Below, in pieces: positions 27,325-35,938 of a stretch of 64,000 nucleotides of DNA. Each line of letters starts with the position of its first letter. Position 1 is the first letter of the stretch. A program made the translations under genes and the position numbers. Origin of the DNA: Alphaproteobacteria bacterium (lineage in GTDB: Bacteria; Pseudomonadota; Alphaproteobacteria; Micropepsales; Micropepsaceae); the NCBI GenBank assembly GCA_016792565.1, contig JAEUMK010000058.1, positions 1 through 64,000 of the forward strand, given 5' to 3'. The notes under the pieces are model-generated. The model saw nothing but the letters and a program-made list of their open reading frames with translations. It was not told the DNA's origin and ran no database searches.

Positions 27325-27515
27325 GCGGCCCGGCAGGCGCGACGCAAAATTCGGCGCGCCGATCACAACATATGTTAGTCGGCGACTGCTCCGGCTGCGT
27401 CTTCTTTTCCGCGGAAAGGCTGGGCTTTTCGCCGCTCGACGGCCGTGCGCGGGCAGGCGGCGGACGGTGCGTTCAGATTCACCGGGAAGTGAGGATTGCA
27501 CGCGATACTTGCAGT

Positions 27516-29915
27516 ATGGACGAGGGCGAGCACTCGCAGGACACCTTCTGTTGCTGGGCGGCGCGCCTCTGGCACCGGCTGCTGCATCCGGTCGACATTC
27601 CCGAAGCCGCCGAGGGGTGGGTCCGCGCGCACCAGATCTCGGCGTTCAAGGATCTCGGCCACTGGGTGGTCGCCGCAAACGTCCTGAACGCCGCGCTGCT
27701 GGGCTTTACGCTCCAAGATACATCGAGCCGGACGGACATACTCCTGTGGACCGGCCTGGTTTGCACGCTGATGGGCGTCTTCGCCTTCAGGCTGATGAGC
27801 GGTCGCGGCCAGCCGCGTCCCATGGCGCGGTCGGTCCGCGCCATAAGGGGCAATACGCGCGACAGCGCCCTGCTTGGCGTCATCTGGGGCGCCTTTCCGC
27901 CGGTCTTCTTCCCCGCGCTGAACGTCGCGCAGCAGGACCTCGTCGCGATCGTCGTCGTCGGCATGATGTGCGGCGGCGCCTTCATGCTTTCGACCTTGCC
28001 CCAGGGCGCCATGGCCTTTGTCGGCTCCATCGCCGCCGGCGCGCTCGCCGCGCTGCTGCTGGACCCGACGCCGCAGCACCTCTTCCTGTCCGCCCTGCTC
28101 GCGGTCTACACGGCCGTGCTCTTCACGGGATCGCGCTGGATCCATCGCGAGTTCGTCGGCCGGCTGCTGAACGAGCGCCTTGCGCGCGAGCAGGCCGAGG
28201 TCATCGGCATGCTGCTGCGCGAGTTCGAGATGTCGTCGTCCGACTGGCTCTGGTCGACCGACCGGAGCGGCCGGCTGTCCAGCGGGGCGGACCGGTTCGC
28301 CAGTCTCCCGGTCGAGGAGGGCGAGAGCGAGTTCCTCGACTTCGCCAGCCTGTTCGAGGCCGATGACGGCCGCGCCAGCCTGCTGCAGCGCATGGCGAAC
28401 TTCGAGAGCTTCGCCGATGTCGTCGTCAGGATGTCGGTGGGCGCCGACCGGCGATGGGTGTCGCTGACCGCCAAGCCGAATTTCACCTTCGGCAGGTTCC
28501 ACGGCTATCATGGCGTCGCCGCGGACATCACGGCGGAGCGCACCGCCGCGGCGCGCATCGCCCATCTGGCGTCGCATGACGCGCTGACCGGCCTGGCGAA
28601 CCGGGGCTCGCTGAACGCCGCGCTGCAGGAAGTCCTTGCCCGCGACGACGAGCACAAGCAGGAAGCGACCCTGCTGCTGATCGACCTCGATCGCTTCAAG
28701 GTGATCAACGACGCGCTGGGCCATGGGGTCGGCGACTCGCTGTTGATCGAGGTCGCGCGCCGGCTGCGGGAGGTGGTCGGCGACAAGGGACTTTGCGCCC
28801 GGCTGGGCGGTGACGAATTCGCCGTGGTGCTGACGGCGCCGGACGCCGATCCGGTCGTTGTGGCGCGCCGGATCGTGTCGGACGTCGCCCGGCCGCAGAC
28901 CTTCGGCGGGATGCGCGCCGACTGCTCGGCCAGCGTCGGCATCCGCCGCATCTGGGTCGAGGATTTCGATGCCGAGGCGATCCTGCGCCACGCCGATCTC
29001 GCCCTGTTCGAGGCCAAGGCCCAGGGTCCGGGACACATCGTCGAGTTCAACTGGTCGATGGACGTCGACGCGCAGGAGCGGGTGCAGCTGGAGCGCGAGC
29101 TGCAGGACGCGCTGGCCGGGGACCAGCTGCGGCTCGACTACCAGCCGCTGTTCGATGTGCGGACGGGGCGGATCGCAGGCCTGGAGGCGCTGATGCGCTG
29201 GGACCATCCGATGCGCGGCGCGATCTCGCCGGGGCGCTTCATCGACATCGCGGAGCGCTCCGGCCTCATCGTCTCGCTGGGCGAGTGGGTGATCCGGACG
29301 GCGCTGGAGGCCGCCGCCAGACTGGCGCCGTCGATCCGCGTGGCGGTCAACGTCTCGCCGCTCCAGTTGCGGAGCACCAACCTGGCATCGGTGTTCCTGC
29401 AGGCGCTGGCCGCGACCGGCGTCGATCCGCGGCGCATCGACGTCGAGATCACCGAGTCGGTGATGCTGTCCGACTCCGAGGCCAACCTGGCGGTTCTCGA
29501 TCAGTTGCGGCGCATCGGCCTGAACGTCAGCCTGGACGATTTCGGGGCCGGCTATTCCTCGTTCAGCTATCTGCGCCGGTTCCAGTTCAGCAAGCTGAAG
29601 ATCGACAAGTCTTTCGCCGACGCGATGGACGACGGCGGCAGCACCCTGGAGATCATCCGCGCCATCGTCTCGCTCGCCCGGGCGCTGGGCATGAAGACCG
29701 TGATCGAGGGCATCGAAACCGACGATCAGATGACGCTCGTCAGGGATCTGGGCTGCGACGAGGTGCAGGGCTATCTGATGGGCCGCCCGACGGCCCTTTC
29801 CAGGCTGCTGCTCCTGGAGGGCGTCGCGGCGCCTGCCCCGGATGCGGCGGCGGCTGAGACTTCGGCAGTGGTCGAAGGAACTGCCGCGGCCTCCTTCCGG
29901 CGGCGTCTGGCTTAG
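27516..29915 (+). CDS. Membrane-bound GGDEF/EAL cyclic-di-GMP protein with PAS domain
   Basis: A 799-residue protein. About six membrane helices lie between residues 45 and 207. A PAS-like domain (SDWLWSTDRSGRL to GVAADITAER) covers 241-343. The GGDEF domain (350-510) has intact RLGGDEF at 429-435 and no RxxD inhibitory site before it. The EAL domain (525-775) has EALMRW (557-562), NVSPLQL, EITES, DDFGAGYSS and VIEGIET, so phosphodiesterase activity is plausible. Balance of synthesis and breakdown cannot be told. The frame stays open far upstream across the Crp/Fnr gene; ATG 27516 is the sensible start, although its ribosome site is poor. No function is seen in the 190 bases after the Crp/Fnr gene. 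Confidence 0.93.
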   Translation: MDEGEHSQDTFCCWAARLWHRLLHPVDIPEAAEGWVRAHQISAFKDLGHWVVAANVLNAALLGFTLQDTSSRTDILLWTGLVCTLMGVFAFRLMSGRGQPRPMARSVRAIRGNTRDSALLGVIWGAFPPVFFPALNVAQQDLVAIVVVGMMCGGAFMLSTLPQGAMAFVGSIAAGALAALLLDPTPQHLFLSALLAVYTAVLFTGSRWIHREFVGRLLNERLAREQAEVIGMLLREFEMSSSDWLWSTDRSGRLSSGADRFASLPVEEGESEFLDFASLFEADDGRASLLQRMANFESFADVVVRMSVGADRRWVSLTAKPNFTFGRFHGYHGVAADITAERTAAARIAHLASHDALTGLANRGSLNAALQEVLARDDEHKQEATLLLIDLDRFKVINDALGHGVGDSLLIEVARRLREVVGDKGLCARLGGDEFAVVLTAPDADPVVVARRIVSDVARPQTFGGMRADCSASVGIRRIWVEDFDAEAILRHADLALFEAKAQGPGHIVEFNWSMDVDAQERVQLERELQDALAGDQLRLDYQPLFDVRTGRIAGLEALMRWDHPMRGAISPGRFIDIAERSGLIVSLGEWVIRTALEAAARLAPSIRVAVNVSPLQLRSTNLASVFLQALAATGVDPRRIDVEITESVMLSDSEANLAVLDQLRRIGLNVSLDDFGAGYSSFSYLRRFQFSKLKIDKSFADAMDDGGSTLEIIRAIVSLARALGMKTVIEGIETDDQMTLVRDLGCDEVQGYLMGRPTALSRLLLLEGVAAPAPDAAAAETSAVVEGTAAASFRRRLA

Positions 29916-29934
29916 GCCTGCGGGCCGTCGATTC

Positions 29935-29963
29935 TTGACACTTGGGCGTCCGGCGGACTAAAT
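29935..29963 (+). promoter_or_regulatory. Sigma-70 promoter of the cold-shock gene
   Basis: TTGACA (29935-29940) and CTAAAT (29958-29963) are separated by 17 bases. The predicted transcript starts near 29970, about 170 bases before the cold-shock ATG. A long leader of this length is typical for cspA-type genes, whose leader folds in a temperature-dependent way. A hairpin GCGGGA-TGG-TCCCGC lies in the leader at 30074-30088. Confidence 0.65.
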
Positions 29964-30140
29964 CGGCGCAACAATCGAGATCAGGCCGGTTACGGCGATG
30001 TCTCGGCGGCGGCTCCCAGAGGCGCTAACCGAGCCCACACCCGACACCTCCAAGAGACTCAGTTGTAAACGCGGCGGGATGGTCCCGCGGCGTCACGAAA
30101 ATCATGCGCGCGCGTCGCGCATGTGGAGACGGATACGGAT

Positions 30141-30344
30141 ATGGCTATCGGCACGGTCAAGTGGTTCAACACCACGAAGGGTTTTGGTTTCATTCAGCCG
30201 GAGGACGGCGGCGCGGACGTTTTCGTCCACATCAGCGCGGTCGAGCGCAGCGGCATGCGCAGCCTCGTCGAAGGCCAGCGCGTCTCGTTCGAGATCGTCA
30301 AGGAGCGCGGCAAGTCCGCGGCCGGCAACCTGAAGGCGGCGTAA
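30141..30344 (+). CDS. Cold-shock domain protein
   Basis: A 67-residue single cold-shock domain, an OB-fold that binds single-stranded RNA or DNA and melts mRNA structure. Both RNP motifs are present: KGFGFI near residue 14 and VFVHIS near 28. The first residues [14 protein letters not shown] match CspA. ATG chosen at 30141 with GGAGA upstream; a GTG at 30123 would add six polar residues and is less likely. It has its own promoter and a strong terminator, so it is monocistronic. Confidence 0.96.
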   Translation: MAIGTVKWFNTTKGFGFIQPEDGGADVFVHISAVERSGMRSLVEGQRVSFEIVKERGKSAAGNLKAA

Positions 30345-30368
30345 GCCACTTCACGGTTTGAGACAGCG

Positions 30369-30406
30369 ACGGGCCGCACCCCATGGGTGCGGCCCGTTTG
30401 TTTTTT
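30369..30406 (+). terminator. Strong intrinsic terminator of the cold-shock gene
   Basis: A 13-base-pair G+C-rich stem (30369-30381 with 30385-30397) closes a three-base loop and is followed by TTTGTTTTTT. It starts 24 bases after the cold-shock stop. This is the clearest intrinsic terminator in the window. Confidence 0.92.
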
Positions 30407-30462
30407 GGGACGGACCATTGGCGAAGGATGCGCATGCAATGCCACACGATGCCGGACATGCG

Positions 30463-30768
30463 ATGAAGCTGCGGCTGCGAGACGATCTGCTTGCCGCGAT
30501 GAAGGAGGGCCGCGCCGCCGAGGCAAAGGTACTGCGCACGCTGGTCGCGGCAATCGACAATGCCGAGGCCCCGCCCATCATCGCGGGCCAGGGCCATCAG
30601 GGCGAGACCGAGCGGCTGTGCCTGGACGATGCTTCCGTCCTTGCCGCGATCCGCGCGGAGACCGAGGAACGCGAGCATGCGGCCGTCCAGATGGATGGAT
30701 TGGGCAAGCCGATCCACGCCGAAGCCCTGCGCACGGAGGCCGCGATCGCCCGGCGCTATCTCGGCTGA
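30463..30768 (+). CDS. YqeY-like (GatB/YqeY domain) protein
   Basis: A short protein of about 101 residues. The N-terminal KLRLRDDLLAAMKEGRAAEAKVLRTLVAAIDNAE matches the start of YqeY/GatB-tail domains. The middle is more divergent and shorter than the usual ~150 residues, so it may be a reduced member. YqeY-type domains bind tRNA in GatB and Gln-tRNA synthetases; the free-standing role is unknown. The start may be ATG 30463 or ATG 30439 (eight more residues); neither has a strong ribosome site. Confidence 0.7.
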   Translation: MKLRLRDDLLAAMKEGRAAEAKVLRTLVAAIDNAEAPPIIAGQGHQGETERLCLDDASVLAAIRAETEEREHAAVQMDGLGKPIHAEALRTEAAIARRYLG

Positions 30769-30769
30769 G

Positions 30770-31414
30770 CTATCGGCTCAGGTCGCGCTCCACCCGGTCG
30801 AATACGGCGCGGAACATGGCGGGGGTCAGGACGCCGGTGTTCGTGTTGTAGCGGCTGCAGTGATAGCTGTCGTAGAGCGTCACGGACCCGAGATCGTGCA
30901 CGGCGCCGTGGCCGAACTTGAACGCCGACTTCTTCCTTCCCAGCGCCGTCAGCGTCGCGTTGTGGGCGATCGTGCCCAGAGCGACGATGGCCCGCAGCTT
31001 CGGCAAAGAAGCGATGCGGCTTTTCAGGAAGCCGTTGCAGGCGTTGATCTCGGACGTCTCCGGCTTGTTCTGCGGCGGCACGCAGCGCACGGCGTTCGAG
31101 ATCATCGCGCCCTTCAGCTGCACGCCGTCGTCGGGACGGGCGTCATAGAGGCCCGTCAGGCGGCCGACCGCGGCCAGCGTCGCGTAGAGGAGGTCGCCGG
31201 CATAGTCGCCCGTGAACGGCCGCCCGGTGCGGTTCGCGCCGTGCAGCCCCGGCGCGAGACCGACGATCAGGAGATCGCAGTCCTCCGCGCCGAAGGAGGG
31301 CACGGCGCCGTTGAAGTGCAGCGGCAGCGCCGTCCGGTTGGCGTCGCGGAAAGCGGCGAGGCGCGGGCAGATCCGGCAATCGGCCGGCGCTTCGGGCGGC
31401 AGGGCGGCGCTCAG
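30770..31414 (-). CDS. Type-5 uracil-DNA glycosylase, iron-sulfur (probable CTG start)
   Basis: A glycosylase that removes uracil and other deaminated bases from DNA. Motif 1 is GLAPGLHGANRTGRPFTGD and motif 2 HCSRYNTNTG, as in type-5 (UdgB) enzymes. The conventional start would be GTG 31303, which removes the N-terminal CRICPRLAAFR with two of the four 4Fe-4S cysteines; the others are in NAVRCVPP and NACNGF. The frame continues upstream to CTG 31412-31414, which overlaps the NYN gene stop as CTGA, the same way ATGA is used elsewhere here. No ATG, GTG or TTG lies between them in frame. I therefore extend the gene to a 214-residue product. Confidence 0.85.
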   Translation of the reverse strand: MSAALPPEAPADCRICPRLAAFRDANRTALPLHFNGAVPSFGAEDCDLLIVGLAPGLHGANRTGRPFTGDYAGDLLYATLAAVGRLTGLYDARPDDGVQLKGAMISNAVRCVPPQNKPETSEINACNGFLKSRIASLPKLRAIVALGTIAHNATLTALGRKKSAFKFGHGAVHDLGSVTLYDSYHCSRYNTNTGVLTPAMFRAVFDRVERDLSR

Positions 31415-32064
31415 AGCAGGTCGTCCAAAGGTGTGGAGGCCTGCTGCGGCGCGGCGTGGCGCGGACGCCGCTCGGCGTGCTCGCCGCTCATCTGGGACTG
31501 GCGCTGCTCGCGGCGCTCGTCGGCCTGGGCGCGGGCGGCGGGATCGCGCTGGATCAGAGACTGCAGGGTCTGAAGCTCGATGAAATTGTCGGCCTGGCGG
31601 CGCAGATCGTCCGACATCATCGGCGGCGTCGACTTCAGCGTCGAGACGACGCTGACCCGCTTGCCCTTGCGCTGGATCGCCTCGACCAGCCGGCGGAAAT
31701 CGCCGTCGCCGGAGAACAGAACGATGTGGTCGACATTGTCGGCCATCTCCATCGCATCGACAGCCAGTTCGATGTCGATCGACCCCTTGAAGCGGCGGCG
31801 GCCCATCGTGTCGGTGAATTCCTTGGTCGGCTTCGTCACCATGGTGAAGCCGTTGTAGTCGAGCCAGTCGATCAGCGGGCGCAGCGGCGAGTATTCCTCG
31901 TTCTCCAGCAGCGTCGTGTAGTAGAAGGCGCGGATCAGGCGGCCGCGCTTGGAGAATTCGGTGAGCAGGCGCTTGTAGTCGATGTCGAAGCCAAGCGATT
32001 TCGAGGCGCCGTGCAGGTTCGCGCCATCGACGAAAAGCGCGAGGCGCTCGTTCTGGTAGAACAC
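31411..32064 (-). CDS. NYN-domain (LabA/DUF88) ribonuclease-like protein
   Basis: The 217-residue protein has a PIN-like NYN fold with conserved acidic sites: LALFVDGANLHGASKSLG near residue 8, SIDIELAVDAMEMADNVD near 94 and LFSGDGDFRRLVEAIQRKGKRV near 116. Such domains usually cut RNA in a metal-dependent way. The C-terminal 50 residues are charged and disordered. GTG start at 32062-32064 with GGAG upstream. It is divergent from folK by 129 bases and translationally linked to the uracil-DNA glycosylase downstream. Confidence 0.9.
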   Translation of the reverse strand: MFYQNERLALFVDGANLHGASKSLGFDIDYKRLLTEFSKRGRLIRAFYYTTLLENEEYSPLRPLIDWLDYNGFTMVTKPTKEFTDTMGRRRFKGSIDIELAVDAMEMADNVDHIVLFSGDGDFRRLVEAIQRKGKRVSVVSTLKSTPPMMSDDLRRQADNFIELQTLQSLIQRDPAARAQADERREQRQSQMSGEHAERRPRHAAPQQASTPLDDLL

Positions 32065-32193
32065 GTGTCTTGTACTCCGTCGGTCCGTTGAGTCGGCGTC
32101 CGGCGGGGGCGGCTGAATGGCCGTCGCGTGGGACGCGGTGCGAATATCGGATCGTTCATAGGATGTTTGCCGGACGAGGGCGACAGTAAATCG

Positions 32194-32688
32194 ATGATCC
32201 TGATCGCCCTCGGCTCCAACCGGCCCTCGGCCGCCGGTCCCCCCGCCGCGACCCTGCGCGCCGCCCTCACGGCGCTGGCCGAGGCGGGCGTGACGATCCT
32301 TGCCGTCTCGCGCTTCTTTGCTTCGCCGGCCTGGCCGGACCCGTCCGAGCCGCCTTACGTCAACGCGGTCGCCCGGATCGAGACGTCAATGACGCAACGT
32401 CAACTGATCGATCTGCTCCATGCGGTCGAACTCCGCTTCGGGCGCGAGCGGCGGGCCCGCAACGCCCCCCGGACGCTCGATCTCGATATCGTCGACATGG
32501 ACGGGCGGGTCGAGAGCCCGCCGGACGGGCCTATCCTGCCGCATCCCAGGGCGCATGAGCGGGCCTTCGTGCTGGCACCGCTGCTCGACGTCGCGCCGGA
32601 CTGGGTTCACCCGGCGCTGGGGATCCCCGGCCGAGGCCTGCTGGAAGCCGTCCGGGCGGGCGGCGGGGCGGCGGAACCCCTGGATTAA
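32194..32688 (+). CDS. folK: 2-amino-4-hydroxy-6-hydroxymethyldihydropteridine pyrophosphokinase
   Basis: FolK pyrophosphorylates the pterin precursor in folate synthesis. The 164-residue protein begins MILIALGSNRPS, contains SRFFASPAWPDP, YVNAVARIET and the signature RNAPRTLDLDIVDMDG with the metal-binding aspartates, and PHPRAHERAFVLAPLLDV. The ATG at 32194 gives the standard family start; the frame is open to 32128 but that part is unlike FolK. No folB or folP neighbour is present. Confidence 0.95.
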   Translation: MILIALGSNRPSAAGPPAATLRAALTALAEAGVTILAVSRFFASPAWPDPSEPPYVNAVARIETSMTQRQLIDLLHAVELRFGRERRARNAPRTLDLDIVDMDGRVESPPDGPILPHPRAHERAFVLAPLLDVAPDWVHPALGIPGRGLLEAVRAGGGAAEPLD

Positions 32689-32766
32689 GCCTTTGGCAGG
32701 GCTTGCGTCCGCCAAATGACACCTATATCAGATGCGGCTTCCCGATCCGTCTGAAGGAGTGCGGCG

Positions 32767-33156
32767 ATGGCGCGCGTCACCGTCGAAGATTGCGTCGACA
32801 AGATTCCGAACCGCTTCGAGCTGGTTCTGCTGTCCGCCCAGCGGGCGCGGGCGCTGTCGGCCGGCGTCCAGATGACGGTCGAACGCGACAACGACAAGAA
32901 CCCGGTCGTCGCCCTGCGCGAGATCGCCGAGCAGACCGTGACTCCCGACCAGCTGCGCCACGAGATGTTCCGCAGCCTCCAGCGCCACACCGAGCTGGAA
33001 GACGTGCCGGTGGCGGCCGCCGTCACCGTGTCGGAGTCCGAGGACAAGCCGGAAGACCTGCAGCTGTCGGAGGAGGATTTCTTCAAGGCGGTCACGCAGC
33101 AGGCCCCCGAGCGGGAGCCGGAACCGGAAGATGATTCCTACGACGAGGGCATGTAA
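32767..33156 (+). CDS. rpoZ: RNA polymerase omega subunit
   Basis: The omega subunit helps RNA polymerase assembly and, in proteobacteria, forms one ppGpp site. The 129-residue protein has [44 protein letters not shown] and an acidic tail of about 45 residues. GAAGGAG lies before the ATG. It precedes rsh, the ppGpp enzyme gene, by 54 bases, a usual pairing. Confidence 0.97.
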   Translation: MARVTVEDCVDKIPNRFELVLLSAQRARALSAGVQMTVERDNDKNPVVALREIAEQTVTPDQLRHEMFRSLQRHTELEDVPVAAAVTVSESEDKPEDLQLSEEDFFKAVTQQAPEREPEPEDDSYDEGM

Positions 33157-33210
33157 CGGCTTCGGCCCCGTCGTTCCGCCGGTCCGCGCGGCAGCGCAGG
33201 CGGTCCGGCC

Positions 33211-35343
33211 ATGATGCGCCAGTACGAGCTCGCCGAGCGAGTCCATGCCTACGATCCGGAAGCTGACGAAACGCTGCTGAACCGGGCCTATGTGTTCGCC
33301 ATGAAGGCGCACGGCAACCAGCGCCGGGCCTCGGGCGATCCCTATTTCTCCCATCCTCTCGAAGTCGCGGGCATCTGCACCGAACTGAAGCTCGACGTGG
33401 ACACCGTCGTCACCGCGCTGCTGCACGACACGATCGAGGACACCGAAACCACCTACGACGACATCAAGCGGCTGTTCGGCGAGGACATCGCGGCGCTCGT
33501 CGACGGCGTGACCAAGCTGTCCAAGCTGGAGCTGCAGTCGGAGCGCACGAAGGATGCGGAAAACTTCCGCAAGTTCGTGCTCGCGATCTCGGACGACGTC
33601 CGGGTGCTGCTGGTGAAGCTGGCGGACCGGCTGCACAACATGCGCACGCTGGCGCACATCCCCAAGCCCGAGAAGCGCCAGCGCATCGCCCAGGAGACGA
33701 TGGACATCTATGCGCCGCTGGCCGGACGCATGGGCATGCACGAGCTGCGCGAGGAGCTGGAGGATCTCGCCTTCCGCGAGCTGAACCCGGACGCCCGCGA
33801 TTCCATCGTGAAGCGCCAGGAGTTCCTGGCGGCGGCGAGCGGCGGCCGCGTCGCGCGCATCACCGACGAGATCAAGCGGGTGCTCACCGCGGCCGGGATC
33901 GAGGCCTGGGTCAGGGGGCGGCAGAAGCGGCCCTTCTCGATCTGGCGCAAGATGCAGGAGAAGAGCATCTCCTTCGAGCAGCTCTCCGACATCATGGGAT
34001 TTCGCGTCGTCGTCGGCTCGCTGGCCGACTGCTACAAGGCGCTGGGCGTCCTGCACATGACGTGGCGCCTCGTGCCGGGGCGGTTCAAGGACTACATCTC
34101 GCTGCGCAAGCCCAACGGCTACCAGTCGCTGCACACGACGATCGTCGGACCCGACAACGCCCGCATCGAGGTGCAGATCCGCACCGTCGAGATGAACGAC
34201 ATTGCCGAACGCGGCGTCGCGGCGCACTGGTCCTACAAGGACCACGTGACCTCGATCCAGGACGGCCAGTCGCCCTATGCCTTCCTGCAACGGCTCGGCG
34301 AGATGGCGCGCGAGGGCGAGACGCTGGAAGACGTGATCGAGAACACCAAGCTGGAGCTGTTCCAGGACCAGGTGTTCTGCTTCACGCCCAAGGGCGACCT
34401 GATCGCCCTGCCCAAGGGCGCCACGCCGATCGACTTCGGCTATGCCGTCCACACCGATGTCGGCAACCAGTGCGTCGGCGCGCGCATCAACGGCCGCGCG
34501 GCGCCGCTGCGCACCCAGCTGAACAACGGCGACGAGGTCGAGATCGTCCGTTCCAAGAGCCAGACGCCCCAGCCTGCCTGGGAGGCGATGGTCGTCACCG
34601 GCAAGGCGCGCTCGGCGATCCGCCGCCACATCCGCAGCGTGCACCGCGCCGAATTGGTGAAGATCGGCAAGCGGATCGCCGAGAAAGCCTTCCTGGAAGC
34701 CGATCAGGAACTGACCGACAAGGGCGTCGAGGAAGCGATCAAGCGGCTGAAATACGCCAAGGCCGAGGACCTCTTCGCCGCCGTGGGACAGGGGCAGATC
34801 GCGCTGCGCGATGTCGTGGCCGCCGTGTTCCCCGAATCGGTCGATGCCGCGTCCGGCAAGCGCGGCCGGGCGAGCGGCAACGGGTCGGCGAAACTGATCC
34901 CGATCCGCGGCCTGACGGCCGGCGTCTCGTACCATCTGGGCGAGTGCTGCCATCCGCTGCCGGGCGACCGGATCGTCGGTATCCTGGAGCCGGGACAGGG
35001 CGTCGTCGTCCACACGATCGACTGCGACCGGCTGGTCGCCTCTCAGGACCATCCCGAACGCTGGCTGGACCTCAGATGGGAGAGCTTCGCGGCCGACCGC
35101 CAGCAGGCGACGGCGCGGCTCAGGGTCGATCTGAAGAACGAGCCGGGGGCCCTGGCGACGCTGTGCACCATCATCGCCAAGGCGCAGGGCAATATCTCGA
35201 ACCTGAAGGTCACCGACCGCAGCACCTCGTTCTTCCAGTTCGAGGTCGATATCGAAGTACGCGACGTCAAACACGTCACCAACATCATGACGGCGCTCAG
35301 GGCCTCGCCCGTGGTAAGCAGCGTCGAACGCAGCCGCGAATGA
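33211..35343 (+). CDS. rsh: RelA/SpoT homologue, bifunctional (p)ppGpp synthetase/hydrolase
   Basis: This 710-residue protein controls the stringent response. The hydrolase domain has HDTIEDT near residue 72, so hydrolase activity is expected. The synthetase domain has DIMGFRVVV near 261 and PGRFKDYISLRKPNGYQSLHTT near 288. TGS (DLIALPKGATPIDFGYAVHTD), zinc-finger-like helical and ACT regions (ARLRVDLKNEPGALATLC) follow. Such long single Rsh enzymes are the alphaproteobacterial form. ATG at 33211, with a second ATG directly after it. Confidence 0.97.
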   Translation: MMRQYELAERVHAYDPEADETLLNRAYVFAMKAHGNQRRASGDPYFSHPLEVAGICTELKLDVDTVVTALLHDTIEDTETTYDDIKRLFGEDIAALVDGVTKLSKLELQSERTKDAENFRKFVLAISDDVRVLLVKLADRLHNMRTLAHIPKPEKRQRIAQETMDIYAPLAGRMGMHELREELEDLAFRELNPDARDSIVKRQEFLAAASGGRVARITDEIKRVLTAAGIEAWVRGRQKRPFSIWRKMQEKSISFEQLSDIMGFRVVVGSLADCYKALGVLHMTWRLVPGRFKDYISLRKPNGYQSLHTTIVGPDNARIEVQIRTVEMNDIAERGVAAHWSYKDHVTSIQDGQSPYAFLQRLGEMAREGETLEDVIENTKLELFQDQVFCFTPKGDLIALPKGATPIDFGYAVHTDVGNQCVGARINGRAAPLRTQLNNGDEVEIVRSKSQTPQPAWEAMVVTGKARSAIRRHIRSVHRAELVKIGKRIAEKAFLEADQELTDKGVEEAIKRLKYAKAEDLFAAVGQGQIALRDVVAAVFPESVDAASGKRGRASGNGSAKLIPIRGLTAGVSYHLGECCHPLPGDRIVGILEPGQGVVVHTIDCDRLVASQDHPERWLDLRWESFAADRQQATARLRVDLKNEPGALATLCTIIAKAQGNISNLKVTDRSTSFFQFEVDIEVRDVKHVTNIMTALRASPVVSSVERSRE

Positions 35344-35353
35344 CGAGAGCGAG

Positions 35354-35938
35354 ATGACACCCGACCAGGTCCTGAAGGAATTCGCGAAGGCCGGCGCCCT
35401 CCTGAAGGGCCACTTCGTGCTGTCGAGCGGACTGCACAGCGACACCTTCCTGCAGAAGGCGCTCGTCTTCCAGGATGCCAAGCGCACCGCCAAGCTCGCC
35501 AGGGCGCTGGCCGCCAAGGTCAAGGCGCAAGTCGCCGGCCGGATCGACGCCATCGTCTCGCCGGCGGTCGGCGGCATCATCCCGGGCTACGAAATGGGCC
35601 GCGCGATGGGATTGCCGGCGATGTATGTGGAGCGCGAGAACGGCCAGTTCGCGCTGCGCCGCGGCTTCCATCTCGACAAGACGATGCGTGTCCTTATCGT
35701 CGAGGACATCGTGACGACCGGCCTTTCATCGCGCGAGTGCATCGAGGCGGTGAAGGCGACGGGCGCGAAGGTCGCTGCGGAGGCCTGTCTGATCGACCGC
35801 TCGGGCGGCAAGGCGAAGCTTGGAGTCAAGCTGATCGCGCTGGCGAGCCTCAAGATCCCGGCCTGGGAGGCGGACAGGCTTCCGCCGCATCTGGCGAACA
35901 CCCCGGCGATCAAGCCGGGCAGCCGGGGGCTCGCATGA
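35354..35938 (+). CDS. pyrE: Orotate phosphoribosyltransferase
   Basis: PyrE makes orotidine 5'-phosphate from orotate and PRPP. The 194-residue protein has the PRPP-binding motif RVLIVEDIVTTGLSSRE near residue 114, GHFVLSSGLHSDTFLQKAL near 18 and IVSPAVGGIIPGYEMGRAM near 64. ATG start with GAGCGAG upstream. The stop overlaps the pdxJ ATG by three bases. Far from pyrB in this window, so pyrimidine genes are dispersed. Confidence 0.97.
   Translation: MTPDQVLKEFAKAGALLKGHFVLSSGLHSDTFLQKALVFQDAKRTAKLARALAAKVKAQVAGRIDAIVSPAVGGIIPGYEMGRAMGLPAMYVERENGQFALRRGFHLDKTMRVLIVEDIVTTGLSSRECIEAVKATGAKVAAEACLIDRSGGKAKLGVKLIALASLKIPAWEADRLPPHLANTPAIKPGSRGLA

Noticed and set aside
26526-29915. 1129-codon frame joining the Crp/Fnr region to the GGDEF/EAL protein
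   Set aside because: The first third runs through the Crp/Fnr gene in another frame and has no domain; ATG 27516 is sufficient.
32728-35580. Long open frame (950 codons) antisense to rsh
   Set aside because: It mirrors rsh exactly and is a G+C-driven shadow without any recognisable domain; rsh has full family motifs.
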